From Pseudomonas fluorescens (GTDB lineage: Bacteria; Pseudomonadota; Gammaproteobacteria; Pseudomonadales; Pseudomonadaceae), in contig NZ_CP015225.1 in NCBI RefSeq assembly GCF_001623525.1, positions 5,840,501-5,904,500 on the forward strand: a stretch of DNA of 64,000 nt. The letters run 5' to 3'. The notes below the pieces were generated by a model, which was given only the letters and a program-made list of their open reading frames with translations, was not told the DNA's origin and made no database searches. This document shows positions 54,860 through 63,925 of this stretch, piece after piece. The stretch's first letter is position 1; each line of letters starts with the position of its first letter. A program made the position numbers and the translations under genes.

Positions 54860-55289
54860 GCAGCGTATCGCTCAAAACACTGAAGTGAAGCTTCACTTCG
54901 CCCTGTACCTGGAAAACGGTGACACCGTCGACAGCACCTTCGACAAGGCGCCGGCAGTGTTCAAGGTCGGTGATGGCAACCTGCTGCCAGGCTTCGAAGC
55001 AGCGATCTTCGGCTTCAAGGCCGGCGACAAGCGCACCGTGGTCGTACCGCCAGAAAACGCCTTTGGTCAGCCCAACCCGCAAAACGTGCAGACCATGCCA
55101 CGCTCCCAGTTCCAGGACATGGAACTGTCCCAGGGCTTGCTGGTGATCTTCAACGACGCGGCCAATACCGAGCTGCCAGGTGTGGTGAAGGCGTTCGATG
55201 ACGCCCAGGTGACCGTGGATTTCAACCATCCATTGGCCGGCAAGACCTTGAACTTCGAAGTGGAAATCCTTGAGGTCAAGGCGGTTTAA
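54852..55289 (+). CDS. fkpB: FKBP-type isomerase FkpB (SlpA)
   Basis: 145 residues, the SlyD-like FKBP with an insert-in-flap domain: VKLHFALYLENGDTVDSTFD, LLPGFEAAIFGFKAGDKRTVVVPPENAFG (parts: LLPGFEAAI, PPENAFG) and VDFNHPLAGKTLNFEV. It lacks the metal-binding His-rich tail of SlyD. A ribosome-associated or general folding helper, located in the cytoplasm. Its start overlaps lspA by 8 bases. Confidence 0.95.
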   Translation: MTEQRIAQNTEVKLHFALYLENGDTVDSTFDKAPAVFKVGDGNLLPGFEAAIFGFKAGDKRTVVVPPENAFGQPNPQNVQTMPRSQFQDMELSQGLLVIFNDAANTELPGVVKAFDDAQVTVDFNHPLAGKTLNFEVEILEVKAV

Positions 55290-55325
55290 CATTTGACGGG
55301 CGGCTTCTGCTGCCACCCGATCCAG

Positions 55326-55350
55326 TGTGGGAGCGAGCTCGTTCCCACAA
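55326..55350. repeat. single collapsed REP unit
   Basis: GTGTGGGAGCGAGCTCGTTC then CCACA: one unit with a short inner dyad, in the fkpB-ispH gap. Confidence 0.7.
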
Positions 55351-55397
55351 TGGATTGCACTGATTCAATTTCTTGCGCGCAAGACACGAGGCACAGC

Positions 55398-56345
55398 ATG
55401 CAAATCAAACTCGCCAACCCCCGTGGCTTCTGCGCCGGTGTGGACCGGGCGATCGAAATCGTCAATCGCGCCCTGGAAGTCTTCGGACCGCCGATCTACG
55501 TGCGCCACGAAGTGGTCCACAATAAATTCGTCGTCGAAGACCTGCGCAGCCGTGGGGCGATTTTCGTCGAGGAACTGGACCAGGTGCCCGACGACGTCAT
55601 CGTGATCTTCAGCGCCCACGGGGTTTCCCAAGCAGTACGCACCGAAGCCGCCGGCCGTGGCCTGAAGGTCTTCGACGCGACGTGCCCATTGGTGACCAAG
55701 GTGCACATCGAAGTGGCGCGCTACAGCCGTGATGGTCGTGAATGCATCCTGATCGGTCATGAAGGCCATCCGGAAGTCGAAGGCACCATGGGCCAATACG
55801 ATGCCAGCAACGGCGGTGCGATCTACCTGGTCGAAGACGAGGAGGACGTTGCGGCCTTGCAGGTTCGCAACCCTGAGAGCCTGGCTTTTGTCACCCAGAC
55901 CACTTTGTCCATGGACGATACCAGCCGTGTGATCGATGCCCTGCGCTCGCGCTTTCCGGCCATTGGTGGTCCGCGCAAGGACGACATCTGCTATGCCACT
56001 CAGAACCGTCAGGATGCCGTCAAGCAACTGGCGAATGAGTGCGACGTGGTGCTGGTGGTCGGCAGCCCGAACAGCTCCAACTCCAACCGCTTGCGTGAAC
56101 TGGCCGAACGCATGAACACCCCGGCCTACCTGATCGACGGTGCCGAGGACATGCAGCGCAGTTGGTTCGATGGGGTCGAGCGCATCGGCATCACCGCTGG
56201 CGCTTCCGCGCCGGAAGTATTGGTGCGCGGTGTGATCCAGCAATTGCAGGCCTGGGGTGCTACCGGGGCCGATGAGTTGGCCGGTCGCGAGGAGAACATC
56301 ACTTTCTCCATGCCCAAGGAACTACGCGTTCGCTCCCTGCTTTAA
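55398..56345 (+). CDS. ispH: 4-hydroxy-3-methylbut-2-enyl diphosphate reductase
   Basis: 315 residues from the ATG at 55398 ([18 protein letters not shown]). The three [4Fe-4S] ligands are present: Cys12, Cys96 (DATCPLV) and the Cys of [11 protein letters not shown] near 197; substrate-binding His41 (HEVVHN) and His74 (SAHGVS) too. It makes isopentenyl and dimethylallyl diphosphate in the last step of the non-mevalonate pathway. Its 3' end overlaps that of fimT, on the other strand, by 24 bases. Confidence 0.97.
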   Translation: MQIKLANPRGFCAGVDRAIEIVNRALEVFGPPIYVRHEVVHNKFVVEDLRSRGAIFVEELDQVPDDVIVIFSAHGVSQAVRTEAAGRGLKVFDATCPLVTKVHIEVARYSRDGRECILIGHEGHPEVEGTMGQYDASNGGAIYLVEDEEDVAALQVRNPESLAFVTQTTLSMDDTSRVIDALRSRFPAIGGPRKDDICYATQNRQDAVKQLANECDVVLVVGSPNSSNSNRLRELAERMNTPAYLIDGAEDMQRSWFDGVERIGITAGASAPEVLVRGVIQQLQAWGATGADELAGREENITFSMPKELRVRSLL

Positions 56346-56837
56346 GCCTTTTCCGCACAATGCCTGCTCGGCTTTCTCGCTGCGCAGGCTGATGCGTCCG
56401 CTACGCGCCAGCACCACCTGATGGTGACTGACCGGCTCGCGTTTGGCGCAGACATGCAGTGTGCCGGCCTGGAATGCGTCGCTGGGCAGTAACGCTTGCC
56501 CTTGGCTGCCGAACCTCACCGAACGCTTCACCGGCCGGTTGCCTATCACTCGCGCGCGACCGCTGCGCTCCATCAGCAAGGTCTTCTCCTTATCGTCCAG
56601 GGTGATGCGCCAACCTCGGCCCCAATCGTTGTCTATCCCTCTGATCACGACGGTCCGGCTGCGCGTGATGGCTTCGCTGCGGGCAATGCGCAAACCACTG
56701 GCCAGCAACTGCGCGGCGTCTTTGCGCTCGGTGGCTTCGACCAGCGCTGTATAGCTTGCGCTGGCCCACGGCAGAACAATTGCCGCAATCGCCAGTCCCA
56801 TGAGCAGTTCGATGAGGCTGAAGCCCTGTTGGTGCAT
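56322..56837 (-). CDS. fimT: FimT/GspH-type pseudopilin
   Basis: 171 residues. The prepilin cleavage motif is [19 protein letters not shown] with Glu at mature position 5, followed by one hydrophobic helix and a GspH-like C-terminal domain. It holds two Cys in the C-terminal half. In P. aeruginosa FimT is not needed for piliation; in other gamma-proteobacteria it binds DNA during natural transformation. The C-terminus is basic ([18 protein letters not shown]), which would suit DNA binding. Divergent from fimU; 3' end overlaps ispH. GGAGGAG precedes the start. Confidence 0.88.
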   Translation of the reverse strand: MHQQGFSLIELLMGLAIAAIVLPWASASYTALVEATERKDAAQLLASGLRIARSEAITRSRTVVIRGIDNDWGRGWRITLDDKEKTLLMERSGRARVIGNRPVKRSVRFGSQGQALLPSDAFQAGTLHVCAKREPVSHHQVVLARSGRISLRSEKAEQALCGKGLKQGANA

Positions 56838-56888
56838 GGCATCTCCTCCCTGGAGAATATGAAGCGGATTCAGGTTTTATAGCCCATT

Positions 56889-57021
56889 GTGGCGAGGGGA
56901 TTTATCCCCGTTGGGCTGCGCAGCGGCCCCAGACCAGCCTCCGCAGGGTGTCAGGTTGGATCGTAATCAGCTTCATTGGGGCTGCTGCGCAGCCCAGCGG
57001 GGATAAATCCCCTCACCACAG
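56889..57021. repeat. REPIN (GGCGAGGGGATTTATCCCC class)
   Basis: Long inverted pair of the same class as 13149-13280, between fimT and fimU. Confidence 0.9.
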
Positions 57022-57097
57022 GGCAGTATTGGGCACACGGCAGTGGTTTGTTCTAGCGTGTAGAGGCAGGTATAGCCGACGGCAACGGAGGGCACCG

Positions 57098-57571
57098 ATG
57101 GATCTTCGTACAAAAGGTTTCACGCTGATCGAGGTGCTGGTGGCCCTTGGCGTGCTTCTGATCCTGATTACCATGGCGGTGCCGTCATTCACCGGCTCGC
57201 TGCAGAGCACCAAGGCCGACACTGAGGTTGATGACTTGCGTCGGGCGCTGAACTTTGCCCGGATGGAGGCGATCGATCGGGGTACCACCACTCGAATTCG
57301 CCCCACGGTCGACGGCGCGGCCTGGAGCAGCGAACTCACGGTGTACGACAGTACTGGCTCGTCGCCCAGTGTATTGCGGGTTGTTCCAGCGATGAGCAGC
57401 GGCGCGACTCTGACGCTAACCTCAGAGGTGAGCAATATTGATTTCAACAACCTCGGTGGGTTGTCGGCCCCGGCCACGCCGGTGAGTTTCAATTATGTAA
57501 GGGGGGCGCAGAGCCGGACGCTGAATGTTTGCCTCAATGGACGAATCGTATTGGGTGGAAGTTGCGGATGA
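57098..57571 (+). CDS. fimU: minor pilin FimU
   Basis: 157 residues from the ATG at 57098 (CGGAGGG before it); the frame is open upstream to 56948, within the REPIN. Prepilin motif TKG/FTLIEVLVALGVLLI with Glu5, a hydrophobic N-helix, and a globular part ending in NVCLNGRIVLGGSCG with a Cys pair. FimU joins PilV, PilW, PilX and PilY1 in the complex that primes type IV pilus assembly and sits at the tip. Its stop overlaps the pilV ATG (ATGA). Confidence 0.93.
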   Translation: MDLRTKGFTLIEVLVALGVLLILITMAVPSFTGSLQSTKADTEVDDLRRALNFARMEAIDRGTTTRIRPTVDGAAWSSELTVYDSTGSSPSVLRVVPAMSSGATLTLTSEVSNIDFNNLGGLSAPATPVSFNYVRGAQSRTLNVCLNGRIVLGGSCG

Positions 57572-58029
57572 AGGGTTGCAGTAACAGCGCGCAGGCAGGC
57601 ATGACGCTGATCGAAGTGCTGGTGGCGGTGCTGATCCTCGGTGTTGGTTTGCTGGGGGCGGCGATGATCCAGCTCAATGCGCTCAAGTACACCGACAGTT
57701 CGCGCATGACCAGCCAGGCCAGTTTCATTGCCTACGACCTGCTGGACCGCATTCGCGCCAACTCCGGCGCCGACTACACCATCACACCGCCCAGCTCGCC
57801 GAACCTCAACGTGGCCCGGGACCAGGACCTCTACGATTTCAAGACCAACATCGTTGCCTTCGGCGGCGCCACAGCCACGGGCACCATTGCGCTGAACCAG
57901 CGGGTCTACACCATCACCATTTCCTGGGACGACGCCCGGGCCGCCAACACCACCGACGCGACCGAGGCGCGACGCAGCTTTGTGCTGACCAGCCGCGTCG
58001 CCGTCGATCCGGTGGGGACGCCGCCATGA
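57568..58029 (+). CDS. pilV: minor pilin PilV
   Basis: 153 residues from the ATG at 57568, which overlaps the fimU stop; GGTGGAAG precedes it. Prepilin motif QAG/MTLIEVLVAVLILGVGLLG with Met1 and Glu5. The central part shows the PilV/GspI pattern LLGAAMIQLNALKYTDSSRMTSQ. It is a component of the pilus priming complex. The stop overlaps pilW by four bases (ATGA). Confidence 0.92.
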   Translation: MKGCSNSAQAGMTLIEVLVAVLILGVGLLGAAMIQLNALKYTDSSRMTSQASFIAYDLLDRIRANSGADYTITPPSSPNLNVARDQDLYDFKTNIVAFGGATATGTIALNQRVYTITISWDDARAANTTDATEARRSFVLTSRVAVDPVGTPP

Positions 58030-58742
58030 ACCGGCATTGCCGGGGATTCGGCCTGATTGAGTTGATGATCGCGCTGGTGCTCAGCCTGATCGTCGTGCTG
58101 GGTGTCGTGCAGATTTTCATTGCCGCCAAAAATACCTACGTCAGCCAGAATGCCGCCGCGGTGATTCAGGAGGATGCGCGGTTTGCCTTGAGCAAAATGG
58201 TCCAGGAAATTCGCATGGTGGGCATGTTCGGTTGTGTGGGGACCATCATCGATGCCTCAACGGATAACAGTTTCGCTGCCAGCCAGACCACTCCAATCCG
58301 CTGGGATAACGCCAACCGGAGGTTGACCCTGGTCACCGCGGACATTGGGAATGGCGGTAGCGCGCCGACCTGGACCGTCGTCTCCGATTGCCGTACCTCG
58401 GCGACGGCCTACTCGAACGCGCGGGTGCCGGCGACGGGGCAGTTGGCCTTCCCGATCCGTCGGCTGGTCTACAGCTTCAACAACAACCAATTGCTGTTGG
58501 GCAGCGGCACCGCCAATCCGCCGACCCTGTCGGTGCTGGTAGACAACGTTCGGGCATTCGACGTGACGTTTGGCGTGGCTGCCAGCGCCACGGACATCGC
58601 AGCGTCAAGCTACACCGGCAACCCGGCAGACCCGGCACTGATCCGCAGCGTGCGCCTGAGCCTGACGCTCTTTGATCCAAGGAACACGGTACGCGAGCAG
58701 ACCTTCAATGTAGTTGCCGCCTTGCGCAACCGGCTTCTATGA
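58026..58742 (+). CDS. pilW: minor pilin PilW
   Basis: 238 residues, larger than the other minor pilins as usual. Prepilin motif CRG/FGLIELMIALVLSLIVVLG with Glu5; then FIAAKNTYVSQNAAAVIQEDARFALSKM, typical of PilW/GspJ (part: QEDARFALSKM). Several Cys (MFGCVG, SDCRT). It overlaps pilV and its stop overlaps an ATG at 58739, but the pilX start is more likely at 58754. Confidence 0.92.
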   Translation: MNRHCRGFGLIELMIALVLSLIVVLGVVQIFIAAKNTYVSQNAAAVIQEDARFALSKMVQEIRMVGMFGCVGTIIDASTDNSFAASQTTPIRWDNANRRLTLVTADIGNGGSAPTWTVVSDCRTSATAYSNARVPATGQLAFPIRRLVYSFNNNQLLLGSGTANPPTLSVLVDNVRAFDVTFGVAASATDIAASSYTGNPADPALIRSVRLSLTLFDPRNTVREQTFNVVAALRNRLL

Positions 58743-58753
58743 GGGGGCGATCG

Positions 58754-59233
58754 ATGAGTTCGATGGATCTCAAGCATCGCCAGCATGGCATGGCACTGCT
58801 GGTCAGCCTGGTGTTCCTGTTGCTGCTGACGCTGATCGGCCTGTCGTCGATGCAGAGCGCCACGCTCCAGGAAAAGATGACCAGCAGCGTCATGCAACGC
58901 AACCAGTCCTTCCAGATCGCCGAGGCTGCGTTGAGGATGGGTGAGAGTGCGGTGCAGGTCGAGACCTATTCACTGGCGGTCTGTACCACCGCGACTCAAT
59001 GCGCGCCGCCGGCCGAGTCGGCGACCATCACGGCGGCGGGGCGCAATTCGTCGTCGGGAGTGCTCTGGGTTGCCGCTGCCGGTGGGTTTTATGGCGTGCA
59101 GAACATCGGTACTACGCTTGCTGCGGTCAACGTGCCGGTCAATACCTCGGCGACGTTGTACCGGATCACGGCGGTGGCGGTGGTGGGCAATAACCAGCGC
59201 AGCGTGGTGGAGAGCATTTATGCGAAGTACTAA
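58754..59233 (+). CDS. pilX: minor pilin PilX
   Basis: 159 residues from the ATG at 58754, with GAGGGG 7 nt before; the ATG at 58739 overlaps the pilW stop and would add five residues. Prepilin motif QHG/MALLVSLVFLLLLTLIGLSS: the mature chain starts at Met13 and position 5 is Val, not Glu. GspK-type tip pilins also lack Glu5. Cys pair in AVCTTATQCAPP. The stop is 11 bases past the pilY1 start. Confidence 0.9.
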   Translation: MSSMDLKHRQHGMALLVSLVFLLLLTLIGLSSMQSATLQEKMTSSVMQRNQSFQIAEAALRMGESAVQVETYSLAVCTTATQCAPPAESATITAAGRNSSSGVLWVAAAGGFYGVQNIGTTLAAVNVPVNTSATLYRITAVAVVGNNQRSVVESIYAKY

Positions 59234-62200
59234 GGTGCGCCGCAATTGGAGGCAGGCGCTGTGGGGCGCGTTGCTCAGCCTTTACCTGGCGGCCCCGGCC
59301 TATGCGTTCACGCCCTCGGATTCGCCGCTGTTGAGTGCGGCTGCGGTTACGCCGAACGTGATGCTGCTGATCGATGATTCGGGGAGCATGAACAACATTA
59401 TCTGGGCGGCGGGGTTTGATCCGGCGGCGACGCAGACGCGCACTTATGCCTGCAGCGCCAGTAACAACTGTAACGACAGGTATGAGCTGGACCTGGAAGA
59501 TTCGAACATCCTGTTGGTAGGTCTGTTGCGTGGCGGCTGCTCGTCTGGCTGGTACGGTTTCTATCGACCCAGCATTGGGCGGGTGTGCCTTCGGTTGCCA
59601 GACCCTGTGGGAGGCGGCAATACCCGTTATACCGGTAAGTACCTGGCGTATCTGGTAACCCTGGCCAACGGATCGAGCCGGGATTTCACCACCGGCACGA
59701 TTCCCAACGATTATCGAATCAACGTGGCACGGGATGTCTCCAACGACCTGGTCGCCAGCAACCGCGCCTTGCGCATTGGCCTCGCCACGTTCAACCCGCC
59801 CAACAGCAGTAACTCTGGCCCGGGTGGCTACATCGCCCGCGCCATCAGCGACCTGTCACCGGTTAGTGGCAGCGTGACCCAGACCCAGGCCAACACCAAC
59901 TACAGCGCCCTGATCAATGCCATCAACGCCCTGGGCGCCGTCGCGAATACGCCGTTGGCCGAAAGCTATTACGAAGTCATCCGTTACTTCAGGGGCATGG
60001 CACCGTACTACAACAGCACACCGACCACCTACACCAGCCCGATCCAGTACCGTTGCCAGAAAAATTTCGGCGTGGTGATCACCGACGGGTTGCCCACCTA
60101 TGACCGGACGTTCCCCACCAACGACCCGCAGGGCTTGGCCCGGCTACCGAACTGGGATGGTATCAACAACGATGGCGCCGATCTCAGTGGTAACGGCGAG
60201 GGCGACACGCTTTACCTGGACGACATCGCCAAGTTCGCCTTCGACATCGACATGCGCTCCACTGGCACCGACGCCACCGGCCAGAGCTGGAACGCCACGG
60301 ATTTTCCCCGGCAGTACCTCAATACCTACACCGTGGGTTTTGCCGTCACCAATCCGATGCTGTCCGACGCCGCCCGTTACGGCGCGGGTAAGTATTATCC
60401 GGCGACCGACAGCGAAGGCCTCAACTCAGCGTTGGCCTCCGCCCTGAGCGACATTACCTCCAAGGCTGGATCCGGGGGCGCCGGCACGACCAATGCCGCC
60501 ACGTTGTCCAGCACCTCCAGTTACTACCAGACCACGTATGACCCCAAGGATTGGCGCGGCACCATCCGCGCGTTCGGCTTCACCTCGGCAGGCACGGTCA
60601 ACAGGGCCGCGGTGCAATGGACCACCGACACGGCCATCGTGCCCGGCGCCACGGCGCCGATTTATCAGTCGTGGAATACCGCGACCAATGCGCCTGTGAC
60701 CCTGGCTTACGCTAACCTTTCACCTGCCCAGCAAAGCAGCCTCAGCCAGAACCTGCCTACGGGAATCACCGGCAACGATCTGGTGGAGTGGAGCAAGGGC
60801 GTCAATAAAACCGGCTTGAAGGTGCGCAATGTGTTGCTGGGGGACATCATCAACTCGCCGTTGGTGCTGGCCTCACCCAATGAACAGACCGCCGCGGATT
60901 TGCTCAACGACACCAGCTACAGCACGTATCTGACGACCAAGGCGGCGAACATGAATACCAGCCTGGTGGTGAACGCCAACGACGGTTTTTTCAGCGTCAT
61001 CAACAGTGCGAACGGTACGCGGCGATATGCCTATATGCCGTCGAGCGTGCTGCCATCGCTGCAGAACATTGCCGACACCAACTACGTCAATGGCGTGAGC
61101 CACAAGTTTTTGGTGGATGGGCAGGTCGGCGTATTCGATACGCAATCGGGGAGTGTCTGGAAGACGGTGGCCCTGGGCGGCACTGGTGCTGGGGGCAAGA
61201 CGTTCTATGCGGTTCAGCTGTTCGATGCGACGGCGGGCAATGTGTTGCGGGCATTGTGGGAAATCAGTGCGCCAACCGTTGCCAACACCACCAACGCTTT
61301 CAATGACCTGGGCTACGCCTACGCCCGCCCCGAAGTCGCCCGCCTGGCGGATGGGCGCTGGGCGGCGTTCATCTCCAACGGCTACGGCAGCAATAGCGGT
61401 GTCGCGGCGCTGTACGTGGTGGATATCCGCGACGGCTCGTTGATCAGGAAAGTCGTCATCAACAGCAGCGAGACCGGTAATGGCTTGTCGTCGGTCAAGC
61501 TGCGGGTCAACTCCCAGAACGTGGTGCAGGCCGCGTACGGGGGCGACTTGAGAGGGCGGCTGTGGAAGTTCGACCTCAGCGGCACTTCCCCGACTGCTTG
61601 GGGTGTGGCGTTTGCCGGCCAGCCATTGTTCACCACCTCCGGTGGCGCGACTCAGCCGATCACCGTTCAACCGCTGCTGGCGGACAACCCGCAGGGCGGT
61701 ACCCAGGTGTTTTTCGGCACCGGCAAGTTCAACGAAACGGCGGATAAACTCAACAAGGACCTGCAAGGGTTCTACTCGATATGGGACGCCACCGGCGGTG
61801 CCGGGCAAATCACCGTGTCGAACCTGCAAGCCCAGTCGATCACGGGGGTGTTCTCGGGCAGCACGGGGCAGTTCGTGACGACCAGCCAGACCGACGTGGC
61901 TTATCCGACGAAAAAGGGTTGGTACCTGCCGTTGGTGTACAACAATGCGCTGACCGGGGAGCGGGTGATCAACCCTGCAAATCTGGTGAGCGGGCGCGTG
62001 GTCTTTACCACGGCCGCCGTGGACACCACCGACCCTTGTGCCAGCTTCGGTACCGGCAAACTGATCGAATTGGATGCGTTCAACGGTAAGATGCTCAACT
62101 ATGCGGTGCTCGATACCAACGGCGATGGCACGATCAACAGCTCCGACACGATTTCCAGCGGGGTGGTCTTCACGGGGGGAATCCCGACCTTGAGCGCCGT

Positions 62201-62318
62201 CGTCAGCGCCAGCGGGGCCACCAACATGATCGTCAACGACTCCAGCGGCAACATCACCGAACTGCTGGAAAAATCCGTGGGCGGCAGCCGCCGCATCATG
62301 TGGCGACAAATACAATGA
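59220..62318 (+). CDS. pilY1: type IV pilus tip adhesin/assembly factor PilY1
   Basis: 1032 residues from the ATG at 59220, 14 bases inside pilX; the frame continues upstream without similarity. A signal peptide ends near AYA-FTPSDS. The N-terminal von Willebrand A-like domain has MIDAS residues Asp52-Ser54-Ser56 (LLIDDSGSM). The C-terminal part is a beta-propeller-like PilY1 domain with ANDGFFSVI and a calcium loop (DTNGDGTINSSD). It is shorter than the P. aeruginosa protein (about 1160). PilY1 sits at the pilus tip, is needed for pilus extension and acts in surface sensing. Its stop overlaps the pilE region. Confidence 0.94.
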   Translation: MRSTKVRRNWRQALWGALLSLYLAAPAYAFTPSDSPLLSAAAVTPNVMLLIDDSGSMNNIIWAAGFDPAATQTRTYACSASNNCNDRYELDLEDSNILLVGLLRGGCSSGWYGFYRPSIGRVCLRLPDPVGGGNTRYTGKYLAYLVTLANGSSRDFTTGTIPNDYRINVARDVSNDLVASNRALRIGLATFNPPNSSNSGPGGYIARAISDLSPVSGSVTQTQANTNYSALINAINALGAVANTPLAESYYEVIRYFRGMAPYYNSTPTTYTSPIQYRCQKNFGVVITDGLPTYDRTFPTNDPQGLARLPNWDGINNDGADLSGNGEGDTLYLDDIAKFAFDIDMRSTGTDATGQSWNATDFPRQYLNTYTVGFAVTNPMLSDAARYGAGKYYPATDSEGLNSALASALSDITSKAGSGGAGTTNAATLSSTSSYYQTTYDPKDWRGTIRAFGFTSAGTVNRAAVQWTTDTAIVPGATAPIYQSWNTATNAPVTLAYANLSPAQQSSLSQNLPTGITGNDLVEWSKGVNKTGLKVRNVLLGDIINSPLVLASPNEQTAADLLNDTSYSTYLTTKAANMNTSLVVNANDGFFSVINSANGTRRYAYMPSSVLPSLQNIADTNYVNGVSHKFLVDGQVGVFDTQSGSVWKTVALGGTGAGGKTFYAVQLFDATAGNVLRALWEISAPTVANTTNAFNDLGYAYARPEVARLADGRWAAFISNGYGSNSGVAALYVVDIRDGSLIRKVVINSSETGNGLSSVKLRVNSQNVVQAAYGGDLRGRLWKFDLSGTSPTAWGVAFAGQPLFTTSGGATQPITVQPLLADNPQGGTQVFFGTGKFNETADKLNKDLQGFYSIWDATGGAGQITVSNLQAQSITGVFSGSTGQFVTTSQTDVAYPTKKGWYLPLVYNNALTGERVINPANLVSGRVVFTTAAVDTTDPCASFGTGKLIELDAFNGKMLNYAVLDTNGDGTINSSDTISSGVVFTGGIPTLSAVVSASGATNMIVNDSSGNITELLEKSVGGSRRIMWRQIQ

Positions 62319-62329
62319 AGAGGCAAGGC

Positions 62330-62731
62330 ATGCGCAGATCCAACCGAGGTTTCACCTTGATCGAAATCATGATCGTGATTGCGATCATCGGTATCGTGAT
62401 CACCGTCGGCTATCCGAGCCTGACCGAATACATGAAGAAGGGCCGACGGGCTGAAATTGCCGGGCTGTTATCGGAGCAGGCGCAAATTCTCGAGCGCTAC
62501 TACTCGAAGAACAACCGCTACACCGATGCGACTGGCCTGAGCAGCGGCAACGATTTCTATACCATTACCCAGACTTTGACGGATCAGAGCTTCATCCTGA
62601 CGGCTGTGCGCAAGAGCGGCTCGTCCATGGCCACGGATAAATGCGGTGACTTCAGAATCACCAATACCGGCGCACGAACTGTGGAAAACACCGCCGCCGG
62701 GATGACCGCCAAGGATTGCTGGGGCCGCTGA
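62330..62731 (+). CDS. pilE: minor pilin PilE
   Basis: 133 residues from the ATG at 62330 (AAGAGGCAAGG before it); an ATG at 62315 overlaps the pilY1 stop and is an alternative. Prepilin motif NRG/FTLIEIMIVIAIIGIVI with Glu5. The pattern ERYYSKNNRYTDAT and the C-terminal disulfide pair (DKCGDF, KDCWGR) match PilE. It is the last pilin gene; no pilY2 lies between it and pilY1. thiO follows after 55 bp. Confidence 0.92.
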   Translation: MRRSNRGFTLIEIMIVIAIIGIVITVGYPSLTEYMKKGRRAEIAGLLSEQAQILERYYSKNNRYTDATGLSSGNDFYTITQTLTDQSFILTAVRKSGSSMATDKCGDFRITNTGARTVENTAAGMTAKDCWGR

Positions 62732-62786
62732 GTTTCTTTTTTCGGGTGCAGCCTTGCGCCCTCTGTCTTATGAGTCGAATCAGAAC

Positions 62787-63887
62787 ATGACCAGGCAACA
62801 GCAAGTGGTGATTGTCGGCGGCGGAGTCATTGGCCTGCTGACGGCGTTCAATCTGGCGTCCGAAGGGCAGCGTGTGGTGTTGCTGGACCGTTCCAGTCTC
62901 GGCCAGGAGTCGTCCTGGGCCGGCGGCGGTATCGTGTCGCCGTTGTATCCCTGGCGCTATAGCCCAGCAGTCACGGCGCTGGCCCATTGGTCACAGGATT
63001 TTTATCCACAGCTGGGCGAGCGTTTATTCGCGGCGACCGGGATTGATCCGCAAGTGCATGTCACCGGTCTGTATTGGCTGGACCTGGACGATCAGGATGA
63101 GGCGCTGGCCTGGGCTGAGCGGGAAGGGCGCCCGCTGCGAGCTGTGGATATCTCCGCTGTTCATGATGCTGTGCCGGTACTGGGTCCTGGTTTTTCCCGG
63201 GCGATCTACATGGCCGATGTGGCCAACGTGCGTAATCCTCGCTTGGTGAAATCCCTCAAGGCGGCCTTGTTGGCGCTGCCCAACGTCACGGTTCATGAGC
63301 ACTGTGAGGTCAGTGGGTTCATTCGCGAGGGGGCGACTGTTATCGGGGTGGACAGTTCGGCGGGCCCGATACGTGGCGACCAGGTGGTGCTGGCTGCAGG
63401 TGCCTGGAGCGGTGAGTTGCTCAAGACGCTGGGGCTGAAGTTGCCGGTCGAGCCGGTCAAGGGCCAGATGATTTTGTACAAGTGTGCGTCGGATTTTCTG
63501 TCGAGCATGGTTCTGGCGAAGGGGCGTTATGCGATTCCCCGTCGCGATGGGCATATCCTGGTTGGCAGTACGCTGGAGCGTGAGGGCTTCGACAAGACGC
63601 CGACCGATGCTGCCCTGGACAGCCTGAAGGCTTCGGCGCAGCAGTTGATTCCGGCGCTGACGGGGGCTGAGGTGGTTGGGCATTGGGCTGGGCTGCGGCC
63701 GGGGTCGCCAGAGGGCATTCCCTATATCGGCGAAGTGCCGGGGGTTGGCGGTTTGTGGTTGAACTGTGGGCATTATCGCAATGGGTTGGTGTTGGCGCCG
63801 GCTTCGTGTCGGTTGTTTACGGACCTGATGTTGGGGCGGGAGGCGGTGATTGATCCTGCGCCTTATGCGCCGGCGGGGCGCTTGTAA
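62787..63887 (+). CDS. thiO: glycine oxidase / D-amino acid oxidase ThiO
   Basis: 366 residues from the ATG at 62787. An FAD-dependent DAO-family enzyme: dinucleotide motif VVIVGGGVIGLLTAFNLA at the N-terminus, SWAGGGIVSPLYPWRY, and C-terminal GLRPGSPEGIPYIGEVPG and NCGHYRNGLVLAPA. ThiO oxidises glycine to iminoglycine for the thiazole part of thiamine. The same gene ends the pilin cluster in P. aeruginosa (PA4548, from memory). The Shine-Dalgarno is weak. Confidence 0.9.
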   Translation: MTRQQQVVIVGGGVIGLLTAFNLASEGQRVVLLDRSSLGQESSWAGGGIVSPLYPWRYSPAVTALAHWSQDFYPQLGERLFAATGIDPQVHVTGLYWLDLDDQDEALAWAEREGRPLRAVDISAVHDAVPVLGPGFSRAIYMADVANVRNPRLVKSLKAALLALPNVTVHEHCEVSGFIREGATVIGVDSSAGPIRGDQVVLAAGAWSGELLKTLGLKLPVEPVKGQMILYKCASDFLSSMVLAKGRYAIPRRDGHILVGSTLEREGFDKTPTDAALDSLKASAQQLIPALTGAEVVGHWAGLRPGSPEGIPYIGEVPGVGGLWLNCGHYRNGLVLAPASCRLFTDLMLGREAVIDPAPYAPAGRL

Positions 63888-63900
63888 GGTCCGGTTTTTC

Positions 63901-63925
63901 CTGTGGAGCGGGCTTGCTCGCGACG
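63901..63925. repeat. single REP unit near the window end
   Basis: CTGTGGAGCGGGCTTGCTCG: one unit without a visible partner in the last 75 bases, which otherwise hold nothing that I can identify. Confidence 0.7.
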
